Positions 35,130-44,410 of a DNA stretch of 64,000 nucleotides are shown here, piece by piece. Source of the stretch: Octadecabacter temperatus (GTDB lineage Bacteria > Pseudomonadota > Alphaproteobacteria > Rhodobacterales > Rhodobacteraceae); assembly GCF_001187845.1 (NCBI RefSeq), contig NZ_CP012160.1, forward strand, positions 3,169,069 to 3,233,068, read 5' to 3'. Position numbers and translations under genes: made by a program. Under the pieces are notes generated by a model. That model was not told the origin of the DNA. It ran no database searches and saw nothing but the letters and a program-made list of their open reading frames with translations. Position 1 is the first letter of the stretch, and each line of letters starts with the position of its first letter.

Positions 35130-36721
35130 TTGGCAGGCTCCGAATCCGGTTCGTCAATCCAGCTTTGCAGAACTTGAATTGCCTCATCGCGGCGATCTTC
35201 AATGAGATCGCGAAGTCGATCGACGGGATCGTCAGTCGACGGAACGCTATTGGCATCTGTTTGCGATGGCGCCATTGATTGCACAGGAGATACTGTACCG
35301 TCGATCACGTTTGAATCGGCTCCCAACGCGGTGCTGGAAACCCCCGCACCGCTGTTGTCGAGCAACGCAGGAGAAGTCCGATTAGACGTTAGAATTGGCC
35401 GCACTACGAACAGCCCAAGAATCAAAGCAACCAATGCCAGCACGCCGGTTTGGACCAATTGCATAATATTGAGCGGTGTGGATGGAATCTCGCCGACACC
35501 AGACTCTGTTCCGACAGCGGGTAAGGCCTCAAATGCCATGGATCGAATTGTGATCTCGTCACCACGTGCCTCATCAAGGCCAACGGCAGACGCCACTAAC
35601 AGGCGTAGGTCTTCAAGTTCTTCGGGCGGGCGGGCCGTAACGATTGGTTCGCCCGTGTCATCGACAGTCGTCACACTGTTAACCAAGACGGCCACGCTAA
35701 TTCGTTTTACCGCGCCTGGGCGGCGCAACACTTCGCGTTGTGTTTCCGAAACTTCGTAATTTGTGACCGACCGACTTTCGGTGTTTTCATTGGACGCAGC
35801 ACCTGAATTCCCTGCGGCGTCACCGTCTGGTAAATTGGACGCAATTGTCACGTCGCCAGACATTGTATCTTGTGACGATGCGCTGCTTTCCTGAACTTCG
35901 GTGCTGATCGCGACGCGCGTTTCAGGATCAAAGCTTCGCTCGATAATGGACTCTGTCTCCGTCACGGTATCGACACTCACCTCGACAACCGCATTCCCGG
36001 GTCCAACACGCGCTGCTAATATGCGCTCAACACGACTACGGAGTTCAGACACTTTTTCATGCGTGTCCGCTGCGGTTGAATTACCGTCAGTACTGGAAAT
36101 CAATCCGCCGACGCCATCGATAACCGCGACGTCCGTCGGCGCGAGACCCGGTACCGCGGAAGCCACAAGAAATCGTAACGCGTCGGCCTGACCTGTGTCC
36201 AAAGACCCACTCATTGTCGTCACATTTACCGCTGCAGTTGGCGCTTGTTCCCGTCTAAACGGTTGCGCTGAGGTCGCTGATATATGGACGCGTGCAGCTC
36301 GAATATGCGGGCTTGCAAGCATGGTTCGAGCCAGCTCACCCTCTTTGGCACGCCAATAGGCAGCATCAAACATCTGCGATGTCGTGCCGAATCCGGAAAG
36401 GTTGTCTAACAGTTCATACCCCTGAGAACTGTTCGCAGGCAGACCCTCGCTGGCCAATGTCATTCTTAGGCGATCACGTTCCGCCCGTGGTACAAAAATC
36501 GAACCACCCTGAACGTCATATTCGACATCACGCTGATCCAATGCCGTGATGATCTCTCCAGCGGTTCCATTGTCCAAACCCGCATATAACAACACGAGGT
36601 CGGACGATGTTGTCGAGCGGGCCATAAGTAAGACCGCAACGAACACCGCAAGCGATGCCCCGATAACGGTGATTCGACGACGAGCGTCCAAGTTCGTCCA
36701 TATTGTATTAGCGCTTCCCAA
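35126..36721 (-). CDS. fliF: flagellar MS-ring protein FliF
   Basis: A 531-residue membrane ring protein. Two membrane helices (about 18-36 and 410-430) flank a large periplasmic part with YAGLDNGTAGEIITALDQRDV and VFVPRAERDRLRMTLASEGLP (ring-building domains) and RVEIA-type strands near VAVLVNSVTTVD. FliF templates the basal body and houses the export gate. The start is TTG at 36719-36721, with GGGAG nine bases upstream; no better start lies nearby. It is the first gene of the leftward fliF-fliH-fliN-fliP operon and diverges from fliL. Confidence 0.92.
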   Translation of the reverse strand: MGSANTIWTNLDARRRITVIGASLAVFVAVLLMARSTTSSDLVLLYAGLDNGTAGEIITALDQRDVEYDVQGGSIFVPRAERDRLRMTLASEGLPANSSQGYELLDNLSGFGTTSQMFDAAYWRAKEGELARTMLASPHIRAARVHISATSAQPFRREQAPTAAVNVTTMSGSLDTGQADALRFLVASAVPGLAPTDVAVIDGVGGLISSTDGNSTAADTHEKVSELRSRVERILAARVGPGNAVVEVSVDTVTETESIIERSFDPETRVAISTEVQESSASSQDTMSGDVTIASNLPDGDAAGNSGAASNENTESRSVTNYEVSETQREVLRRPGAVKRISVAVLVNSVTTVDDTGEPIVTARPPEELEDLRLLVASAVGLDEARGDEITIRSMAFEALPAVGTESGVGEIPSTPLNIMQLVQTGVLALVALILGLFVVRPILTSNRTSPALLDNSGAGVSSTALGADSNVIDGTVSPVQSMAPSQTDANSVPSTDDPVDRLRDLIEDRRDEAIQVLQSWIDEPDSEPAK

Positions 36722-36778
36722 GCGGGTTTCTCCCTACCAATGGCATTCTGCCGATGCCCATCAATAGACTGCACAGGA

Positions 36779-36793
36779 TTAACAATCGGTTAG
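36779..36793. promoter_or_regulatory. candidate CtrA box between fliF and fliL
   Basis: TTAA-CAATCGG-TTAG, one base from the TTAA-N7-TTAA CtrA consensus, lies in the 116-base divergent gap, 45 bases before fliL and 58 before fliF. It could serve both operons. Confidence 0.5.
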
Positions 36794-36837
36794 TGCCTTT
36801 CACAGTATTGAAGGGAGGACACATAAGGACCGAACTC

Positions 36838-37335
36838 ATGGCAGAAGCCGATCAAACAACCGACGAAACGAGTGAAGACGCTCCAAAGAGGGCGTCGAAG
36901 ATGCCTCTTATTCTTGGTTTCGTGCTGGCGATTCTTGGTGGTGGCGGCGGGTTCTTTGCTGTTCAGAGCGGCCTAATCGGCGGATCACCGGAAGAAGCGC
37001 ACGAAGAAGTTGAACCTGTCGCCGAAGACCTTCCAGAATTGGCGTTTGTTCCGATGGAAACGCTTGTCATTAATCTACCTGAACATGCTCAGGCAAAGCA
37101 TTTACTTTTCACCGCCCAGCTCGAGGTTGAGCCCGCATTCTCACAGGAGGTGACAGACCTGATGCCTCGTATTGTTGATGTTCTAAACGGCTATTTACGC
37201 GCTGTGCGCGTCGCCGAACTAGAAGACCCGACCGCATTGATTCGGTTGCGCGCGCAGATGCTCCGGCGGGTTCAGGTCGTCGTTGGGGATGGACGCGTCA
37301 AAGATATCCTCATCATGGAATTTGTACTGAACTAG
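36838..37335 (+). CDS. fliL: flagellar basal body-associated protein FliL
   Basis: A 165-residue protein with an acidic cytoplasmic N terminus, one membrane helix at about residues 22-44 (LILGFVLAILGGGGGFFAVQ) and a periplasmic stomatin-like FliL domain (about 68-165, LVINLPEHAQAKHLLFTAQLEVE and the C-terminal DILIMEFVLN). FliL rings surround the stator and stabilise it. The ATG at 36838 follows AAGGACC; the in-frame start at 36754 would add residues unlike the family. A second FliL-type gene lies at 45847-46359. It heads the rightward operon that leads to motA. Confidence 0.88.
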   Translation: MAEADQTTDETSEDAPKRASKMPLILGFVLAILGGGGGFFAVQSGLIGGSPEEAHEEVEPVAEDLPELAFVPMETLVINLPEHAQAKHLLFTAQLEVEPAFSQEVTDLMPRIVDVLNGYLRAVRVAELEDPTALIRLRAQMLRRVQVVVGDGRVKDILIMEFVLN

Positions 37336-37347
37336 AAAGGGTCAGTT

Positions 37348-37701
37348 ATGGCATTTATTGCAGATATTCTTCTTGGAGCAGGGGCATTAGCCGTTGGGTT
37401 CTATTGCTTTGTGTTGTCTCGCAGATTGCGACGTTTCACTGACCTTGAAAAAGGTGTTGGTGGTGCGATTGCGGTACTTTCAGTGCAAGTTGATGAGCTG
37501 TCGAAAGCACTCATAAAAGCTGAGGCCGCGTCTGCGACTTCGGCAACGTCGCTCGCGACGCAATCACAGTCCGCTCAAGATGCCGCCAAACGGTTGGAGT
37601 TATTAATCGCATCGCTTCATGACTTACCGGAACCTGCGCAGCCCGAACGTCCGACTGATCCATTCTTTGTTCGCCAACCGCTCGTTTCGCGGGGTTCATA
37701 A
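37348..37701 (+). CDS. small membrane-anchored coiled-coil protein of the motility operon
   Basis: A 117-residue protein with one N-terminal membrane segment (about residues 5-25, LGAGALAVGFYCFVLSRRL-like), then a helical, Ala/Ser/Gln-rich stretch (about 35-95) that looks like a coiled coil and a Pro-rich tail. I do not recognise a function. It sits 12 bases after fliL and 5 bases before the MotE-like gene, inside an operon for stator-associated proteins, so a role in motor assembly is likely. Compositionally it matches its neighbours. Confidence 0.7.
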   Translation: MAFIADILLGAGALAVGFYCFVLSRRLRRFTDLEKGVGGAIAVLSVQVDELSKALIKAEAASATSATSLATQSQSAQDAAKRLELLIASLHDLPEPAQPERPTDPFFVRQPLVSRGS

Positions 37702-37706
37702 AGTCG

Positions 37707-38279
37707 ATGGCTGCGTCTAGAAAACCTAAAAGTGTTCTCGTCTTTGCTGCAGCTTTGTTGCTCGCATCGGGCGGCGTCCGAATCGGAGTGGGTTTGGGCC
37801 CCGCAATTGCGTTCGCCGAAGAGCAGCTGGAGACAGGTGATGCAGAACAATTAGAAGAGTCTCCTCAACCCCCAGAGATCGAGCCCGTGCTTGCCGCTTT
37901 GCAGGTGCGCGAAAGCCGGGTTTCTGAACGGGAAGTGGCTCTGGAAAATAGAATGTTCGCACTGAGTGTCGCGGAAGAAGAAATCGCAAAACGACTGGCG
38001 GAACTTGAGGCGGCAGAGCAATCTCTTTCGGAAGCGATCACCGTCTCAGAAACAGCAAATGATGGGGACATAACGCGCCTGACAGCCGTTTATGAGAATA
38101 TGAAACCGGCGGACGCCGCCAACCTCTTTGAAGAAATGGCCCCCGATTTTGCATCAGGCTTTCTTGTCAGAATGCGTCCAGAGGCAGCAGCGGCAATTTT
38201 GGCTGGGTTAGAGCCACAAACAGCCTATTCGATTAGCGTGATTATTGCGGGTCGCAATGCAAATGCACCGACTGAGTAG
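37707..38279 (+). CDS. MotE/MgtE-N-like periplasmic coiled-coil protein
   Basis: A 190-residue protein with a basic start and an N-terminal signal anchor (about residues 9-36), an acidic linker, a coiled coil (about 60-120, rich in Glu, Arg and Leu) and a C-terminal MgtE-N-type helical domain (ENMKPADAANLFEEMAPDFASGFLVRM and EAAAAILAGLEPQTA). Rhizobial MotE, a periplasmic chaperone for the motility protein MotC, has this layout. Its neighbours (fliL, motA) agree with a motor role. Whether a true MotC exists is open; the large protein after motA is a candidate partner. Confidence 0.7.
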   Translation: MAASRKPKSVLVFAAALLLASGGVRIGVGLGPAIAFAEEQLETGDAEQLEESPQPPEIEPVLAALQVRESRVSEREVALENRMFALSVAEEEIAKRLAELEAAEQSLSEAITVSETANDGDITRLTAVYENMKPADAANLFEEMAPDFASGFLVRMRPEAAAAILAGLEPQTAYSISVIIAGRNANAPTE

Positions 38280-38345
38280 TCATGAAGACTAATCCTTAAC
38301 CAGTTCCGTGCGATGACCAGTTGAACAACAAGCGGGGCAAGAATC

Positions 38346-39215
38346 ATGATCGGTCTGATCGGTATCGTTATCATATTTGTAATGGTCTTCGGGGGCTACA
38401 CGCTCGCCGGCGGCAAAATGGGAATGATCCTAAAAGCGCTGCCGTTTGAGATGATCATGATCGGCGGCGCCGCGGTAGGTGCCTTCGTGATCTCGAACGA
38501 TATGTCAGGAATCAAGCACACGCTCAAAGACATGGGGAAGGTGTTCAAAGGAACGAAGTGGAAGCCGGACGACTACCGCGATCTCCTTTGCCTGTTGTTC
38601 GAATTGATCAGACTCGCACGCGCTAACCCAGTCGGTCTTGAGGCGCATATTGAAGAACCACAAGACAGCAATATTTTTGGAAAATACCCGAGGGTGCTTG
38701 CCGATAAAGAAGCCGTCGCGCTCATTTGTGATACCTTGCGCTCGGCGTCGATGAACTATGATGATCCGCACCAAGTTGAAGAGGTGTTGGAAAAGCGCAT
38801 CGAGGCGAACATGCATCACAGCATGCATGGTACGCACGCGCTGCAGACAATCGCTGACGGGCTACCAGCGCTTGGAATTGTGGCTGCGGTGCTTGGCGTT
38901 ATCAAAACGATGGGTTCGATTGATCAACCACCCGAGGTCCTCGGCAAAATGATCGGGGGTGCGCTTGTTGGTACGTTCTTGGGCGTGTTCCTCGCGTATG
39001 GGTTGGTTGGGCCGTTTGCAGGGCGGGTCAAAACCGTGGTCGAAGAAGATGCACACTTTTACCAACTCATCCGCGAGGTTTTGGTTGCTAACCTTCACCA
39101 ACATGCCCCGAACATTTGTATTGAAGTTGGAAGACAGAATACGCCGGGCCAATGCCGCCCAAGCTTCTCAGATCTTGAGGAAGCATTGAAAGCAGCAAAG
39201 CAGGATGCAGCATGA
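38346..39215 (+). CDS. motA: flagellar motor stator protein MotA
   Basis: A 289-residue stator channel subunit with four hydrophobic segments (about 2-20, 33-50, 170-190, 205-225). The conserved IADGLPALGIVAAVLGVIKTM and GGALVGTFLGVFLAYGLVGPFA stretches are the MotA signature, and the cytoplasmic loop carries the charged ring (FELIRLARANPVGLEAH). With MotB it turns ion flow into torque. It has a 66-base spacer upstream, so a promoter of its own is possible. Its stop overlaps the start of the 732-residue gene (ATGA). Confidence 0.95.
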   Translation: MIGLIGIVIIFVMVFGGYTLAGGKMGMILKALPFEMIMIGGAAVGAFVISNDMSGIKHTLKDMGKVFKGTKWKPDDYRDLLCLLFELIRLARANPVGLEAHIEEPQDSNIFGKYPRVLADKEAVALICDTLRSASMNYDDPHQVEEVLEKRIEANMHHSMHGTHALQTIADGLPALGIVAAVLGVIKTMGSIDQPPEVLGKMIGGALVGTFLGVFLAYGLVGPFAGRVKTVVEEDAHFYQLIREVLVANLHQHAPNICIEVGRQNTPGQCRPSFSDLEEALKAAKQDAA

Positions 39216-41410
39216 TCCGTCTTGTCGCCTTGCTTGCCTTTCTCCCAATTTTGGCTTCGGCCGATCCCGTCACAATTCGGAGCGGTGAGCACGAGACATT
39301 CTCGAGGCTGGTCATTTCGATTGGTCACAATACCGATTGGTCAATTGACCCAAGCGACGACGGGTATGTTCTGAAGCTAGATGGAAGGTCAGACGGTTTC
39401 GATACGTCCCAAGTGTTTGAGCGTATTCACCGCGACCGCCTAATAGATGTTCGGCAGGTCGCTCCTAACGCGCTAAGCCTTTTTGTTGAGTGCCACTGCG
39501 AACTAGATTCGTTTTTGTGGCAACCTGGTCGTTTGGTCGTCGATATCATTGACAGCCCCGACCCGGTTCCGGCAGCGTCAGATGTGGTTTTAGACCCGTT
39601 GCATGTCACGTCAACGCCGCCGATCATAAGGCCTGCGGGCACACCGTTAACGCTTCCAAATATGTTGAATATTTCCCCTTTGGGAATTGAAGCAAGCGAT
39701 CAAATTCGCGCTGAAGAAACCCAGGTCGAAATAGATCTGTCGGCGGCCGAAGAAGCCCTTGCAATCGGTATTGCACGCGCAGCATCTCAAGGGTTCCTTG
39801 TGCCATCCACGGTTGAGACCGGGCAAACAGAAGTTGAAGGTGACAAAGTTCATTTGGTGCCGGAGCAATCGGATGAACATGAACCAGATGTTTCAATCGC
39901 TCCGATCCGGCCTGGCGTTGGAATTTCCACTGCAATGGACAGGGACCTTGCACAGCTTGGAGTTGAGCTAGGAAGATCGCTTGAACAGCAATGTCTTTCA
40001 GCGGAGCTATTCCAAATTTCAACCTGGGGAGACGATCGCGCATTTCATGAACAGGCCTCTGCTTTGGCGGAGACCCTAGCGGGGGAGTTCGGGGAGGAGC
40101 CACGTGAAGCGCAAGAAAACTTAGCACGACTTTATATTCATTTTGGGTTTGGCGCAGAGGCGAGACTTGTTCTTGCGGTAAGTCCTGCATCAAGCCAATC
40201 GCGGACTATACTGACTGAACTTGCCGGAATCGTTGACGACTATGACAGAGATTACCCTGCAATCTTGTCGCAGGAATCCTGTAATACACCCGGCGCATTG
40301 TGGGCTTTCATTCTGCGTCCGACGGTGCAGGAAGAAAGCGACCGCAACCAACTTATCCAACATTTTTATGCGCTACCGCAGCCTCTCAGGAATCAAATCT
40401 CTCCTCGTCTCGCGCGCGGTTTTCTAGATATCGGAGATCCAGCTGCAGCGAGCCAATTGTTACACACTGCGAACAATCAGGATGCGGGTTCTACGCACGA
40501 AGCGCAAACCACGCGCGCATTAATCGCAGAAGGTTTCGATGATGCGGAGGAGGCGCTGGCAGTCCTCTCAAATGAAGCGGATGATAGCGTACGTACAACA
40601 CCTCAGTCCCTAATCAGACTCATCGAGCTGCAACTTGAACAAGGAACAACGCCATCGGAGGCTAACCTTCTACTGGTAGGGGCGTTGCGGCAGGAACACC
40701 GAGATACTCCAGTTGCGCAAGACCTTGCGAATATTGAAGCAGTTGGGCGAATGGCAGCGGCGCAGTATCAAGTCGCCTTGGACCTGATGCAAAACCGTGA
40801 GGACATCCAAGCGCTCGAAATTATAGATAAGATCTACGAAAAAATTGCGACCCATGCGGATTCTGGCACATTCTTGGAGTTTGTTTTTGACGAAATACCA
40901 GAGGGCCTAACATCTGCGACTGAGAACGCGATTGCGAAACGTTTGATTGATCTTGGTTTCTATGAGCGCGCACGTTCATTTCTCACTGGAGATGCTGAAC
41001 GAGCGGCGGCAGCTGAGCGGCGATACTTACGCGCTGAGTCAGCCCTTGGGGCGGATGATTTTGCCCTTGCAATGGATGCCTTACTTGGGATGACGGACGA
41101 ACGCGCCCGTGCGTTAAGGGCGCGTGCATATGAAGGAATGGGTCAGCATCGCGCCGCGTTATCCGCGCTCAATATAAATCAATCAGCATCTTCCCCGACA
41201 TTGCAATTTCGCGCCGGCGCTTGGGAACGGCTAACTGTTGAGGACGACGAAGTGCTATCGGCATTTGCGCATACCGTTCTGGTCGCTCCGAGTGATGCCC
41301 CAGCGGCGACCCTCGCAGAACGGCGTGAGATACTGACACAATCGCAAGACAGCCGGCAATCAGTTGAAAACCTGCTGATGCGTTTCACTGCCGAAACTGG
41401 CGGCAACTAG
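39212..41410 (+). CDS. large periplasmic TPR-type motility protein, unknown
   Basis: A 732-residue exported protein with a Sec signal peptide (MIRLVALLAFLPILASA). Residues about 20-115 form a beta-rich AMIN-like domain (FSRLVISIGHNTDWSID, then RLIDVRQVAPNALSLFV and RLVVDIID). Residues about 235-720 are a long series of TPR-like helical pairs (AREAQ-type, ARLYIHFGFGAEARLVL, YERARSFLTG, EGMGQHRAALSAL). Translation is coupled to motA by ATGA overlap. I know no name for it; a periplasmic scaffold for the stator, analogous to MotC/MotF of other alphaproteobacteria, is an inference from position and architecture. Confidence 0.75.
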   Translation: MIRLVALLAFLPILASADPVTIRSGEHETFSRLVISIGHNTDWSIDPSDDGYVLKLDGRSDGFDTSQVFERIHRDRLIDVRQVAPNALSLFVECHCELDSFLWQPGRLVVDIIDSPDPVPAASDVVLDPLHVTSTPPIIRPAGTPLTLPNMLNISPLGIEASDQIRAEETQVEIDLSAAEEALAIGIARAASQGFLVPSTVETGQTEVEGDKVHLVPEQSDEHEPDVSIAPIRPGVGISTAMDRDLAQLGVELGRSLEQQCLSAELFQISTWGDDRAFHEQASALAETLAGEFGEEPREAQENLARLYIHFGFGAEARLVLAVSPASSQSRTILTELAGIVDDYDRDYPAILSQESCNTPGALWAFILRPTVQEESDRNQLIQHFYALPQPLRNQISPRLARGFLDIGDPAAASQLLHTANNQDAGSTHEAQTTRALIAEGFDDAEEALAVLSNEADDSVRTTPQSLIRLIELQLEQGTTPSEANLLLVGALRQEHRDTPVAQDLANIEAVGRMAAAQYQVALDLMQNREDIQALEIIDKIYEKIATHADSGTFLEFVFDEIPEGLTSATENAIAKRLIDLGFYERARSFLTGDAERAAAAERRYLRAESALGADDFALAMDALLGMTDERARALRARAYEGMGQHRAALSALNINQSASSPTLQFRAGAWERLTVEDDEVLSAFAHTVLVAPSDAPAATLAERREILTQSQDSRQSVENLLMRFTAETGGN

Positions 41411-41549
41411 CGGGAAATCGTTACGAATTCGAAAGGATCACAGCGTACTCATGCATCACCAGCTACAGAAAGTGCAGGGTAATAAATTATGCCAGAAGGC
41501 AAACAACGTTCGTTCCTATCGGAATCGCAGATTGAAACACAGGTAACTT

Positions 41550-43640
41550 ATGCCTGAGTTGACACTTCGCACCATCTTCCAGCCGACCATTTTGCTCGCA
41601 TTGGCTCTCATGGCAATCATCGTAATGATGATTTTACCGATGCCCGCATGGGTTTTGGACGTCGGGTTGGCTGCTTCCTTTGCGCTGGCAATCCTAATCT
41701 TTACGATCACCTTATTCATCGAACGTCCGTTAGATTTTTCTGCCTTCCCGACGATTTTGCTTGCGTCGTTGATGTTGCGTCTCTCGCTAAACGTGTCTTC
41801 AACCAAATTGATCATCGGGCAGGGCCATACAGGAACCAATGCAGCGGGAAATGTCATCGAGGGGTTCGCCGATTTCGTTATGGGCGGCAGCGTTTTTCTA
41901 GGCCTCGTCGTCTTTGGTGTTCTGCTGATTGTAAACTTCGTTGTGATTAACAAAGGCGCGACCCGCATGGCGGAAGTCGGAGCGCGTTTCGCGCTTGACG
42001 GTATGCCGGGCAAACAACTCGCGATCGACAGCGACATGAGCGCGGGCGCGATCGATCACGCCGAAGCAAAGCGCAGACGTGAAACCGAACAGGCCGAAAC
42101 GACGTTTTTTGGTTCTCTAGATGGGGCGTCAAAATTTGTTAAGGGGGACGCAGTTGCCGGTTTGTTGATTACTGCGCTGAACCTTGTGATGGGGCTGATC
42201 ATGGGGGCGGCGGTTCATGGGATGCCAATTGGCGTCGCGTTTGAAACTTACGCGATTCTCACGGTTGGCGATGGTCTTGTGAACCAAATTCCGTCTGTAA
42301 TTATCTCTATTGCAGCTGCCCTATTACTTGCTCGTGGTGGTGCGAAGGGTGCCACCGACCTCACCATCGCGGCGCAACTCGGCGGGTACCCAGCAGCCCT
42401 CGCGACCGTTGGCGTTTTAATGTTTCTATTCGCATTGGTGCCTGGGCTGCCTTTCTTGCCTTTTGTCGCGGGCGCAGCAGCACTGGGTGTTGCGGCATGG
42501 TATGGGATGAAAGCCGCAGAACGGCGCGACGAAGAGGCCGAGCAAGCGGCGGCGATGCCAGAAGCACCGCCCGCACGCGAAAGCCTTGGTGATCTACTCG
42601 ATCTGGACGATATCCACGTTGAGTTCGCGCCTGACCTCGTCGATATGGTGCTCGACCCGGGCGTCGGGCTCGATGTTCGCATCGGAAATATGCGCAATCA
42701 TGTTGCCACCGAATTCGGTGTGCTGCTCCCCGAAATTCGCCTGACGGACAACGTATCGCTCCCGAGTGGGAACTATCGAATTCTCGTTCAGGGGGTTGAG
42801 CAAGTACGCGACACGCTTCAACCAGGCCGCGTTCTGACTTTGTTGTCTGGCCCTGAAACACCTGTGCCGAACGGACAGGACGTAAAGGAACCAGTCTATG
42901 GTGCGCCTGCGCGTTGGATCAGTCCTGATGACCAAGATGACGCCTCGTTGAATGGATTAACGACAGTTCACCCAACTGAAGTACTGGCCACCCATCTCCT
43001 TGAAGTTATCAAAAAGAACTTCTCGCGGCTGATGACGCTCAAGGCATTACGCCGGTTAATGGATGAAATGTGCAACCTAAGTGACACCCCTAGATCCGAG
43101 GCGAACCGTAAAATGTTGGACGAGCTTGTGCCAGACAAGGTCCCTGTCGATATGCTGCTTTCTGTTCTCCGACTGCTTTTGGAAGAGCGCGTTTCGATCC
43201 GAAATCTATCCCTCATAGTTGAGGCGACTGCGGAGGGTCGGCAGCTCTACCCGAGTGTTGAAGGCGTCGCTGAACACGTGCGTCAGCGACTGGGCTTTCA
43301 ACTGGTTGCCGAGATGCGGCGTTCAGATGGAACCATCCCGCTCGTCCAGTTAGCGCCCGAATGGGAAGACACGTTTGCGACCTACCAAATTTCGTCTGAA
43401 CGAGGGCTAGGCGATGTCGCGTTGCCCCCAGATGAGTTCAACAGGCTCGCGACTGCGATTTCTGAAAAGGTCGCATCCGCGGGTGAGGCTGGCGCGTATC
43501 CCGCGATCGTAACGTCAATGAAGCGCCGCCGCTTCTTGCGAACAGTCCTTACAGCAAAGGGCATCCCTAATCCGGTCCTGAGTTTCGAGGAAATCGGCGT
43601 TGACGCCAAGCCGTCCCTCGTTGGGCTTGTTCCCGTATGA
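41550..43640 (+). CDS. flhA: flagellar export gate protein FlhA
   Basis: A 696-residue gate protein. The N-terminal membrane half (about 1-320) has eight predicted helices with the FHIPEP-family signature region RFALDGMPGKQLAIDSDMSAG (key part DGMPGKQLAID), and the cytoplasmic C-terminal half (about 350-696) forms the docking platform (DLVDMVLDPGVGLDVRIG and LSFEEIGVDAKPSLVGLV). It binds substrates and chaperones and helps use the proton motive force. An AGG Shine-Dalgarno sequence precedes the ATG. It heads a flhA-fliR-flhB run joined by ATGA overlaps. A 22-codon reading frame overlaps its start. Confidence 0.96.
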   Translation: MPELTLRTIFQPTILLALALMAIIVMMILPMPAWVLDVGLAASFALAILIFTITLFIERPLDFSAFPTILLASLMLRLSLNVSSTKLIIGQGHTGTNAAGNVIEGFADFVMGGSVFLGLVVFGVLLIVNFVVINKGATRMAEVGARFALDGMPGKQLAIDSDMSAGAIDHAEAKRRRETEQAETTFFGSLDGASKFVKGDAVAGLLITALNLVMGLIMGAAVHGMPIGVAFETYAILTVGDGLVNQIPSVIISIAAALLLARGGAKGATDLTIAAQLGGYPAALATVGVLMFLFALVPGLPFLPFVAGAAALGVAAWYGMKAAERRDEEAEQAAAMPEAPPARESLGDLLDLDDIHVEFAPDLVDMVLDPGVGLDVRIGNMRNHVATEFGVLLPEIRLTDNVSLPSGNYRILVQGVEQVRDTLQPGRVLTLLSGPETPVPNGQDVKEPVYGAPARWISPDDQDDASLNGLTTVHPTEVLATHLLEVIKKNFSRLMTLKALRRLMDEMCNLSDTPRSEANRKMLDELVPDKVPVDMLLSVLRLLLEERVSIRNLSLIVEATAEGRQLYPSVEGVAEHVRQRLGFQLVAEMRRSDGTIPLVQLAPEWEDTFATYQISSERGLGDVALPPDEFNRLATAISEKVASAGEAGAYPAIVTSMKRRRFLRTVLTAKGIPNPVLSFEEIGVDAKPSLVGLVPV

Positions 43641-44410
43641 TTGAAAGTCTGGCAGAGCTTTCGTCGATCAGCCAAGACGTGATCTGGAAAGCTTACCTTG
43701 TCTTCATGCGGGTTGGCGCGATGATGGCTCTGCTCCCCGCTTTCGGCGAACAATCCGTTCCGGTGCGCGTGAAGTTAGGGCTAGCGCTGGCCTTTTCCGC
43801 AATCGTCTCGCCAGCGGTTATGAACCCTGAGGTCGTAACCGAGGCATCGCAAACCTTCGGCCTGATTTCTGCAGAAACACTCACTGGATTATTCTTAGGA
43901 CTAATGTTGCGATTGTTCGTTCTCGCGCTTCAGGTCGCAGGGTCCATTGCGGCACAATCGACATCGCTTTCCCAACTGTTTGGTGGCGCTGGCGGCGACC
44001 CACTTCCAGCGATGGGGCACGTGTTGGTCATTGGCGGCCTCGCGCTGGCCACCATAATGGGTCTGCATGTTCAGATCGCCGAATTCATGATTAACAGCTA
44101 CGATCTTGTGCCAATGGGGAACGTAATCCCCTCAGATGTTTTGTCTCGCGCTGGCGTCGCAGAAATATCACGGGCGTTTGCGTTGGGCTTCACGCTGGCG
44201 GCACCCTTCGTCATCTCATCGTTGATCTACAATGTAACTCTGGGCGTCATTAACAAAGCGATGCCGCAACTCATGGTGGCTTTTGTCGGTGCGCCAGCAA
44301 TCACCGCTGGCGGTCTGGTTCTGCTCATGCTTGCGGCACCACTCATGCTTTCGATCTGGGTTGAGGCGATGGGCGCATTCATACTCGATCCGTTTCGAGG
44401 TCCGCGATGA
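43637..44410 (+). CDS. fliR: flagellar export gate protein FliR
   Basis: A 257-residue membrane protein with about six hydrophobic helices. LGLALAFSAIVSPAV, the GLFLGLMLRLFVLALQVAG stretch and LVMLAAPLMLSIWVEAM-type C terminus match the family, and the AIAGGLVLLML region is conserved in kind. FliR joins FliP and FliQ in the helical export channel. The start overlaps the flhA stop and its stop overlaps the flhB start (ATGA on both sides), consistent with fixed stoichiometry. Confidence 0.93.
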   Translation: MIESLAELSSISQDVIWKAYLVFMRVGAMMALLPAFGEQSVPVRVKLGLALAFSAIVSPAVMNPEVVTEASQTFGLISAETLTGLFLGLMLRLFVLALQVAGSIAAQSTSLSQLFGGAGGDPLPAMGHVLVIGGLALATIMGLHVQIAEFMINSYDLVPMGNVIPSDVLSRAGVAEISRAFALGFTLAAPFVISSLIYNVTLGVINKAMPQLMVAFVGAPAITAGGLVLLMLAAPLMLSIWVEAMGAFILDPFRGPR

